The notes under the pieces are model-generated. The model saw only the letters and a program-made list of their open reading frames with translations. It was not told where the DNA came from and did no database searches. The position numbers were made by a program, and so were the translations under genes. This document shows positions 19,616-29,800 of a DNA stretch of 64,000 nucleotides, piece after piece. The stretch comes from Cymbomonas tetramitiformis. Its lineage: Eukaryota; Chlorophyta; Pyramimonadophyceae; Pyramimonadales; Pyramimonadaceae. Position 1 is the first letter of the stretch; every line of letters starts with the position of its first letter. The stretch covers positions 1-64,000 of the forward strand of contig LGRX02028657.1 of NCBI GenBank assembly GCA_001247695.2. Reading direction: 5' to 3'.

Positions 19616-20811
19616 ATGTTGGACAACCTCCAACGTCAGGTACGCATCTCGTGACAGTGTGTGCTCTTCTGTGACGGTGGCCCGGGAGCAGTCCACCACC
19701 CAGACTTAATTTGTGACGGTGCTCCTTCTTCCTCACAGCTCGATGAGATCCAAACACTTCAAGCGATGTACCCAGGTGAGCAGAAAAATCTTGTAGTTTA
19801 TCGTAATGACGTCCTTGTTCGAAATTAGATGGCTTGTGAACAGCGCATATCCATATATAAGAGTTCCAGGACCCCACGCTTGACAGCAACCAGGTTAATG
19901 CGTGTGACTCGCTCCGTACGTGTCAACCATCAAAGGCATGCCGACTTGCACCATCTGCAGTCTAATACTAAGTCACGAATGGCTCCCGGCGCCCATCACC
20001 AGAGGAAGGAGATGTCGTGCTAGATAGCGAGGACGCGGTGGAGGCTGTGCAGTCGGCGATAAACTCGGGCGAGGGGTCCGCTGCTTTGAAACCTCTCGTT
20101 TTCACAGTCAAGGTAGCACCCTATCGAGGATCTCGGCTGCCACAGAGCGAAGCGTCGCTCGTTCCACTCTGTCCGGCAAAGAGCAATGTGACTTTCAGTA
20201 TCCTGTGATAACCGACGAAGCGAACTGCGCAATATGAATTCTAATGATGACAATGTGCTCGCGCGAGTGCTCACCGTCGCCCCAAGTGACTTTGAGGTCG
20301 AGTTTACAAAAGTCCGTCGTGGCATCGTCCCCCTAGACTGTATCCACATCTTTGCTCCCCAGCTCTGACTTGCACACCGCTCGCCGCCAGGTTCTTCTGT
20401 GTGCAGCAAACGCCGAGTCGCCTGCTGTGGCCATCAGGGTCCACTTGCCCATTCCTTATCCCCGAGAAGCGGCCCAGATATCCGTAAACTCCGGTGCCTT
20501 GCAACACGCTGTCATCGCCAGGCTATCGGCAGAGCTCACAGGTTAGCACGTTTAGACGCCATCCTTTAATGCCGGTCCACAATCCTTGTTCGCACGAGAA
20601 AGCTGCCCCCGACAATATGCTTTGAATCTTCGAAGAATTTGTCTACGATATGTATACGTCAGCTTACCGTTGTGGACCCGAGGTCTGGCTCTTCCGCTTT
20701 GTAGGTCGAGCGGAGACATATGCCGCCAAGGCCGCGAGCCTCGACGACCTCGCGACGACCGAGGACGACCGAGGCGAGGAGTGTATCTTTGAGTTGATAC
20801 AGCATCTGCAG
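19616..20811 (+). CDS. Exons 1-5 of the RWD-ART gene: RWD domain
   Basis: Exon 1 (MLDNLQRQ) joins in phase to LDEIQTLQAMYP, the typical RWD opening (E-x-x-x-L-x-x-M/I-Y-P). Exon 3 adds DVVLDSEDAVEAV and PLVFTVK, exon 4 VAIRVHLPIPYPREAAQ (the YP-containing RWD core), and exon 5 GPEVWLFRFVG and ECIFELIQHLQ, the closing helix. RWD domains are UBC-like folds for protein contacts. The start ATG at 19616 is chosen because an eight-codon exon with a clean CAG|GTACGC donor enters the domain in phase. Confidence 0.75.
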
Positions 20812-23800
20812 GTGGCCGGTTCTTCGACTTCATCTTCCTGTTGTCCGCCGAGAGTGCGCTTTATCTGAGCGTCACAGCTTGCCCCAAGTATCGATGCGGA
20901 GATTCCCCTCCTAATCCATGTGTTAAAAGATATACGGGATGGAAATTCTTTGTGTGAGCATCGCAGCTTGCCCAGGCTACCGAAGTGCAGGTTCCCGATC
21001 TCCTCAGGCCGTTCCATTAACTGGGCCTGAATACCAACGGCGTCCACTCGTTCTCGCCCAAGCAGGTTTCTGCGATGGTGGGCTGAGAGTATGTCTTATG
21101 GTCGGCCTTGGACCTTCGGCAACCCAAGGCCCATCATCGAGATATGAGACTTCTCACATGCATTTGGAATGCACACTTCACAACGACGAGGTTGACGACA
21201 GGGACCGTTGTATGGTATATTTATAGAACTATTGGGAGGGCATTGCGAAGACGTTGGAAGGGGCGGGAGGTTCTCGCAGGAGAAGGGGGCAACACTATGG
21301 GAGGAGATGTGCAGAGCCAGCGCTCCAGCAGAGCAGGGCACAGCTGGTGAGCCTCCGCACTTCCCGGGAGACGGTTGTGGCTACTCGCACGTGTTCAAAT
21401 GCATATCCACTTTCTCGAATGATTAGGTGACGTACCCGTGCGTATCAAGGAAAGCAGAGTGCATGCAGCCATCCGTTTTGTCCACCTGAGAGACCAGCAA
21501 TCTTCGTTCTGGGTGAAATGTGTGACAGGCGACGCAGTGTGCGTGCAGCATGCAGCGATCCCTGTCGACCATACGAACAATCACGCTGCGTGTTTGAAGG
21601 TAGAACACTTCATCAAAGTCGGACAAACATAATGTATATTTTCGATGATGAGTTGGGATTGATGTCATGGAGATGCTCACTACGTATTCGGTCCTGGCAG
21701 TCGTGAACCCTAGCTCCGCAACCTGACGGCACTCTCTCACAGCTCGTGACTCGTCTGCTTGCTTTGACTCTCGCAGGAGACTCCCACAACCGCTCCGCTG
21801 TCAGCACGAGAGTCCTCAGAGGGGGCCCGGCTCCAGGCTCCCCTCCACAGTGACGCATCGCGCAATGGCCACGTGGCGCCGTTCCCTGCGGGGGGCCTGC
21901 CGGTGGATGCGTTCGGAGATGGCACGCATCTGTTGCTTCAAGACTTCGAGGCGATCACGGATACCGTGGTGGCTCGCCTGGAGTGCCGAGGTCCGCACCA
22001 TGAGGGCGCATCCACGAGAGGCGCCGCCACCCATGCCCGCGCTCGCAGGCTTTCATCCCTCATGAACATGCGCGCCGGTTCAACTCTTCGGTGTGAGGCA
22101 CATTTGTGGAATAAAGGAAGGCGCGCCTATAGCGCACACTCGCCTTTGCACACTGTGGCCTTTCCCAAGTGACAGGTGAGCATCTCGGGCCGGCGCGTGC
22201 GTCCCTCGAGGGATTGTGAGGGCGGGGACAGCATCCTCAGCCACCACGGCATCCTAAACTCCGTACCCTACCTTCGGTGCCTCTTTGCTTGTGGGTTCAT
22301 TTGGATCAATATGGATGCGGCTACGCCCACAGCTGGTGAACTCACGAACTTTGGCACTACTGAGTACCTATGACCTCTTTTCTGATGCCAGCGATTGGTG
22401 CGTGGGTGTCAGGGCGCATGGCTCGGGATGCGGAGAGATTCCGTTTATTGACCCCGGAGGGTGTGAGGCAGCTCGGAGCAGCCATGCGAGGGCGGTTTGT
22501 TTGCCGGCTGGTGACCCACTGCACGTATGACGAGTCCAACTGGGCCTCGATTGTGGATCTGGGGCTGCTGCCGCCGGAGCACGCGGACCCCGAGCGCCAC
22601 CTCGAGCGCTCAGTGGCTGCCCACGGCAAGCGGTGCCTGCCTCCACAGCCCTCACATACCCCCTCAGGACCTCGGCTTGTTGTACCGAAGTGGAGTTCTG
22701 AAGGGCAGCGATAGAGGGGATGGCCGTGCAGTATGTGGCAAGAATCGAATTTGCCAATGAATGAATGGCCACGGCAGAGGTTATTGTCACAGGCCAGCAC
22801 GAGGACCCAGCCCACCTTGGTTTGAATCTGAGCAATGCGCATTGTTGGCGATATAGTTGTCTCGGATTTGCAGTGCAGGGGCAAGCTGTATGCGGGTCCT
22901 CAGCCTTTACTCGAGTGAGCTCGGTGGTTGGAGTGATTTGGCATCAGCGTGAAGTCCGGCGCATGTGGTGAGGAGTTCAGATATGGAGCGGGCATTTACT
23001 TCAGTGCGAACAACTACTCGGCAAACTACGGGGAGATGGATGCGAAGGGCAACGTGCGCACCCTCTACGCGCTCGTGGTGTACCAGGAGGACTGCGTGAT
23101 GGAGCTGGAGGGTGCCAGGGACACCAGGACAGAGCATTGCCTGCACACGCGGCCGGGGCAGAGGTGCCCGCACTGCACCGGGCGCACCGCGCGGCAGCTC
23201 GAGGAGGCCGAGGTGGCGTGGCCGCCAGGCATCCAAGTTAAGTTCATGCAGGTACGTTGGCCGCACTACTCAGGGTGACTGGGGTGCAGATGGTGTGGCG
23301 TGACTGGGGTGCAGATGGTGTGGCGTGGTGGCGTGCAGATGGTGTGGCGTGACTGGGGTGCAATGATGGGGGCGTGACTGGGAGCAGATGGTGTGGGGTG
23401 ACTGGGTGCAGATGGTGGGTGTGACTGGGGTGCAGATGGTGTGGTGTGACTGGGGTGCATATGGCATGGTGTGGTATGACGGGGGGGTGCATATGACATG
23501 GTGTGGTGTGACGGGGGCGCATATGCCATGGAGTGGTATGACGGGGAACTTGGGGGCGCGCCGGGTAGGATCGCCTTCAGTGAGCATTCGTGGCGCGCGC
23601 GCTGCTGCAGGAAAGTGGCCAGCAGCTCGTTGTGAAGGGCGACCTGCCGTTGGATTCGGGGTGTGTCGTGGTGCCGGTGCTTCTGGCGGTGTCTCCATCG
23701 CAATACCACCCACCTCATCCAATCAACTGGTACAATCCTGCCACACATGCTCAGAGTGAGGAGGAGACCAGATTGAGGGTGGAGTTCACGAAGCGCGTCC

Positions 23801-26800
23801 TCATCCGCGCTGCGGAGCTAAGCCACAGAGGGGGCCATCTGTGGGCACTGTCCCTTGACCTCCGGCAAGCCCCCGAAGAGGTGCTAAAGATGGAGGCAAA
23901 TCCTCAGGAGGAGGCAAGCGTCGTACGCTGCCACGTGTGCATCCCGGCCGCGGCGAAGTCAGATGACATGAAGAAGGTTCGCGGAACCCGCGCCATGGCT
24001 TGCCAAACGAGCCTCTGCATGTAGCTTCCGTCTGATGGGCGACCTTCCGTCAGCAACCACCTCGCTTTGAAGATGTCGCTCTGAAGTGACTGCTCAAAGA
24101 GGATGCGGTCACCACTTCTTTGGCAATCGTTGTCAAGGCATTCAGAGCCGGCGCCTTCGCCTGTGCCTCGCCATTGCCCTCACGGTGCCGTCTCGGCGTG
24201 ACTGTGTACAGTGAGGGGAACCCTGTATGTACAGTCAGCGCGCGGCAGCGAATGCGGGGTGTATCATTCATATTTGGAAGTGAGTCAGTTTGAGTTATTG
24301 ATATACAAGATCGCGTTTTATGTATACAGCAAGCCACCAAATTTATCAAGCAATCGGATATGGGTGTGGTGATTGGGGGAACCCCATGTGCACAGTGTCA
24401 ATCAGTGTTAACGGTCATATCGTTGGAGTCGTATGGGATATACTCAATATCACTCAAATTGCGTATCCAGACGTCGTTCCCCCCCTGTCCAGGCTTTCCC
24501 TCACGGTATCCCTGCGCGTGTTGACACGCGCCATTGGCTTGGGCGCTGCCTCCATGGAACAGGTGGCGGAAGCTGCTGCAGCATTCGCGTGCACTGCTGG
24601 GAGCACGCTAGGCCTCAGGATGGTGACAACCAATGTTTACGACCGTACGGGCGAGATGCCGGTGTGCATGGATCGTGATGGCTACAACCTGTCCTCGCTC
24701 GTTGACCGCACGATGGCGGTCTCGGCGCAACTGGTCGCCCTGCGTGCTGCCCTCGCGGGGCGCCTGGCCACCGGCCGTGCCGTGGGAAAGGCAGCCGCTG
24801 CCGGGCTGGAGGCCATGCGCCGCGCAGATGAGGCGGCGGTGCACCGGACCACCGCGGTGCTGGTCATCCTGGTGGCCGGCGATGACTCCACGGTGACCCC
24901 CCCCCAAGCCCCCTGCGAACCCACCTTTCACACTGCGGCTGCAGTCGTATCAGCCCGCCCCACCGCAGCACGGAGCTAAAGGCTCAAGCAGCTCCGCATT
25001 GGTCGAAGCGGAGCTGCCAGGGAGCGCCGAAGCAGGCAGAAAGAACAGAGATGGCCCGCTGGCACAGTCTTTTGAACTGGTATTCTAACCTCGGTGCGCC
25101 TCCATCAGGTGTAAAGCACGTGCTCCGCGTGCATTGGCACCCGCTCACTGTTTTGCAGCCCTGCCAATCCGCCGTGGTGTGGCATTGTGGGGAAGCGGGC
25201 TCCGAGGAGGCAGGCCTGTCCGTCATACGCTCGTGTCCATCATACGCTCTTGGCGAGTCTGTGTGACGCTTGCTGCAAACATACAAAGGTGCCTGAGCTG
25301 CATCTGGGGATGTGGCTTCCCCTCGGTGGCGATCGATTAGCGCGCCTCGTTGAGATTGAGCGGTTGAGATTGAGCGGTTGAGATTGAACGGTTGAATGGC
25401 CACAGGAGGAACGCGTGGAGTTCCTGAACAAGCTGTGGCTAACGTTCCAAAGGTTTGACAAGATCATCGTCAAGCTGGTCAAGGTGGGCACCTCCTTCAG
25501 CAGTGCATCCTCTCAGCTGCCACGAGCGTGTTCTATCGCAGGAGATGACTTCTGGGGGGTTGGGTTGGGCGCTGGTTGGTGGCAGGTGGGTCGACTGAAA
25601 GGCAAATGGCCGTACGACTACAAGTCAGCGCTGGACACCGGATCGGATCTTGATGCGAAGTGGCTGCACCACGCACCGCCTGCGCAGCTTCCAGGTGTGC
25701 TGCAGGTGCGAGCCCCACGCTCGTCATCTTAGGGCGTATACATCATATATATACAGGAGCGACAGGGTTGCGCGACAGTGCTCATATCTAAGATTTCAGG
25801 AATTCGATACATCTTAAAAGGTGGCCGCTAGCTGTTTGTCGATCCGATTTCTTCGAGACCACAGTCCACCATAAACCCGAAGGCGAGGACCTCGATATTC
25901 ACCGTATCCCGAAGGCGAGCCGTTGTGGCTGTTGCCTGCTGGGTTGCACTCATGGAGGCTTGCGATTGGATGGCGCCTCGGAGCAGATGATCGCAGGTAT
26001 GGTCCGCAACGAGGCATCGAGCGGCGCCCAGAGATCCAGGTGGCGAATCTCTGTGCCACATCAGATCTACGGCCCTGCTGAGCGCCGCCACGGGGCGGGC
26101 TTTGTATCTCACGGAGCCCAGCCTTGCTTCAGCGCGCGCCTGCAAGCCGACCCAGGCTCCCCCTCCTCCACACTTCTCTTTTGGACCTTCTCCAAGAAGG
26201 TTGACTCGCTGCCGAGCTTCTTCTCACTGCAGCTCGGCCACCGCACCTTCACCAGCAACGTCGGCATCATCGATGGGCCATCAATGATGGCCCCTCTCGC
26301 GCCGTCCAGAGACGACACCGCGGTCGCATTCAAGCACCAGGTGACTGGAGGCGTGTCCGCCCCCATGAATCTATCTTTCTCTCTCTCTCTCTCTCGTGCT
26401 GCTCGTTTGTGCCTCACCGTAATCTCCCTGACGCCAAGGCAGAGAGGGTCAGCGCTGCGTTGCGGAAGTGTCGCGCTGGCAAGACGCTGACCTTGAAGCA
26501 CCTTATGGCGCAGGTCCTGCTCGACCTGGAGGTGATGACTGCTGCCATGAAATGTGCGCTCGGAAGCATCGAGGGCACCCTGCTGGCGCGCGAGGCTGGC
26601 CGGCCGTCGCTCATGGGCAGCACGCTGCTGCACTGCGTCCTCGCGTGGACCGCCCCGCACACGGTGCTACAGCCGCGGACCGCGCCGGCCCTGGCTGAGG
26701 CGGCCCTCGCCCTGGTGTGGGGGCGCATGCTGCACGCGCGAGCCGCGCTGCTGGGAGGCGCTGCGCGGCACAAGAACCGCCTGCAGCTGCTTCTGGCGGC

Positions 26801-29800
26801 AGACAAGCTCGGAGACGCCTCGCTTGTCTCCCTGAAGGATCTGCGGTTCGGCCAGAACGTGCTGCGCCGCGGCGAGGAGGTCACCGCCGCGTCCGCCTGC
26901 GCGAAATGCCCAGGTGACTCTTGCACGCGCCTCTCGCCCAGACCCGAAGCGCTCCCAAATTTGTGGCGGACACAAAAAGCGTTGTATCGCCACCTTGTCA
27001 CTCCCATGGTTTCCATATCTCACCATGCTCGCTTTCCGGCTGCGATTACATGCTGCTGCCTTGGGCCAGCCCGCCTGGATAAGACATTGGCGCCGCTTTT
27101 GTGTAATGCTTCGCTCTGGGGACGATGTGAGAGCACTGCCGCACCGAGATGCCAGCTGGCGGCGTGCTTGGATCTCACTGCCGCCGGCCTGCACATGCGA
27201 GAACGCCCACACTCATACTAACCTGCCATGTTCGGGCGTTCCTACTCGTCAGGGGGTGCTGTGCTCTGAAAATATCACTGGGTGTTTTAGGGTGGTGTTT
27301 TAGGGTGTGTCGGCATGCCAATCACGGCAGCCGCGGTACTTTAAGCACTCTGCGCGTGGCCGCTTCCTCAATAGGCATGTGTTGTCAATGGGGGGACCTA
27401 TACTTTTGGAAGCATGCGCGATGCCCGGTGACTCGTTCATGTATGCTCACGCTGCCGATGCCCTGATAGGCCATTTTCTCGCCGCCACCTGGCGCTGACG
27501 GTGCCCTGCAGGGATCAGCGCCCACACGCGCCGCATGCGATACATGCGTGAAGTCAGCTGCAGCTCATGCGGTGGTTGGTCGGTGCAGTGGTGCTGCCGG
27601 TGGACATCCTCCGCGGGGCAGCTTCCCTCAAGGTGAGCCTCTTCGAGGTGCTGTGCAGCATCACCTCGGAAGGGGTGCCGGTGGAGCTGCTCCGCACGCA
27701 GGCTGCTGCGGTGGAGCCGTGGACCGCCCTCGTGCGGACCGTGCAAGCCGGTCAAGTGATCTCCGTCGCGCAGACGATGCACACCTTCACCGGGGAGCAT
27801 CCCGTGGTTTGCCTCCCAGTGCCCGATGTGTTATCTGCAGGCTCACAGCAGATGACACAGGTAACCCTCTCCATCCCCCCTCCCGCTCCACCGTTCGCCT
27901 CCAAGAGTTCCAAAAGTTTTGCGGCCCTTGATCGTGAAAATCGCCTGGTTCCGCGCCGGACAAACTCACCCGGCTGGTTTTCTTGGGACTGACCGGGGCA
28001 ATGTCCTACGGCCTTGGGATCACCCGCCTCGATACGACTTCGGCCCCGCCCCGCGTATCCTTCCTCCCTACCCGCAGCGCGTCTCCCTCATCTCGTTGTG
28101 CCAGTGCCTCCCACGCCCTCAATGTGTCCTTGCCCAATTCCGGAGACACGGAAAATGTAGCCGCGGACCCTAGAACTGCCCACCGCCCCCCATGAATGTA
28201 AAAGCACGTAATATTTGTATTCAAGTGTCTTAGTCTACTAATGGCTGCTCTAGCTTTCACCTGCTTTTCCGGGTCATAGATATATAGATATATAGATACA
28301 ACGTATATATGCAACGTTGTATATTAACTGTTATCCACTCATCAAAGCCCCCTTCGAATATCCATAAAAGTGTACAAGATAGACAATCCGTTGCATCACA
28401 CTCCCTCCCTTCCTCCATTGCCAGCAGCTACCGACTCCCCGGCACTGGGGAAACTGCAATGGCTATCAGTCGCCTCATTTCAGCTGGTGCGCGTGCGCGA
28501 GTACCCCTCACAAGGGAAGGCCCTCCTGGGCAGACCAGCGCCTCGTCCGGCCTGCCGAGAGCTGCCGCCGCTTCGATCATCCCGAGCTCGGGCGGCCCCA
28601 GAGGAGCTCCGCGGCACTTGCACGTGGCCCTGTGGGCTGCCTCACGGTAGGGCCTCAAGGCCAAAGCATGCGGCATTCGCACTGAGCGCCCGCCCGGTGT
28701 TCCGCCAGACGCTGCAGCTGCTGCAGTCCGAGGTGTACCGGGGCTATCTCGCCTACGCCTTCACTGGGAACCCCCTCGCGGTACCCGGGCAGTGCCAGTC
28801 CGTGCTCGCCCACGCCCTCGTGCATGCCCTCAACATGCTGATGCACAGAAAGGACAGGGACGACCAGGCCGCCACCGCCGCCACCGTGCGACTCGTCCAG
28901 CAGCTCTTTGCCCTCATCCGTGAGATCTGCGGGACCAGCGCGCACTTCAGGTAATGGACCAGTCGCCCTCCCGTCATCTTTAGGGAGGCGGGAGGGAAGC
29001 TGCCTCAGTCCCTCCGTCATACGCACGCATGACCGGTCGTTGCTTGGGCATACGAGCCATTCTTCTGCCAATGAGATTCATCCATTTGTTTCATTCGGAA
29101 TCTCTTTGATTGTTCGTCGCTTTCTATCCGATCGTGTGGGCACAGAGGCTGCTCGCGCCTGCGCCTGTCTGTGCTCTCATTGGAGGGCTCATCTCGCACA
29201 TACTCTCACACAATGGGCTTCTGCCACGTGGCCCACAGCGGAGCTCAGTGACTCCCCCTTGTAGGGGCGTGGCATCCCCGGTATTCGGAGACCTCGACCG
29301 CCTGTCAGTCTTCCCATGCTCATCCCTGGCACTGATCGATCATCGTGATGAGGGGTCCCTCACTTTTGAAGGGTCCCTTTCAGTCAGACTGGCCTTAGAC
29401 TGACATCACAAAGGGCGCCTGCCATATGTGCTGACGCTATGGGGTGCACCCAGGCGACTGGCCGAGAGGCTGTGTGCGGATGACCCGGGTGCGCATCTCT
29501 CCGAATCCGAGGAAGATGGTGTCAGCGGTGTGGGCATGCTCGCGATCGCCTTGTGTCTGCCAGAAGCTGAGCCACTCTTCACGCGCGGGGACAACGCACA
29601 GCTGGCAAAGGCCATCCGGGCGGCCATTGGAGAGAGCATCGCGCGGAGCTGCCGCGCGTACCTCCACCGCCACGTCAGCTCTGGCCTCTCTCTCCGCAAG
29701 GCGGCGGAGTGCTTGCTGCAGGTGGCCCCCGGCTGCCAGGCCCACGTCACAGGGATCAAAGCATCGATGATTTGTGCACGAGATGACGTGTGACCTGCCC

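Noticed and set aside
21008..21065. An extra exon between exons 5 and 6 of the RWD-ART gene (AVPLTGPEYQRRPLVLAQ)
   Set aside because: It has splice-like borders, but joining exon 20811 directly to 21280 keeps phase and gives a better RWD end; including it breaks phase.
21816..22034. Minus-strand helical frame opposite exon 8
   Set aside because: It looks protein-like, but the plus-strand frame is in phase with its neighbours.
24563..24979. von Willebrand factor A domain
   Set aside because: Only a faint strand-like similarity; no DxSxS metal site and the exon is short.
24320..24979. Whole open frame from 24320 as one exon
   Set aside because: Its first 80 codons read like intron; the acceptor at 24562 gives the phase required by exon 11.
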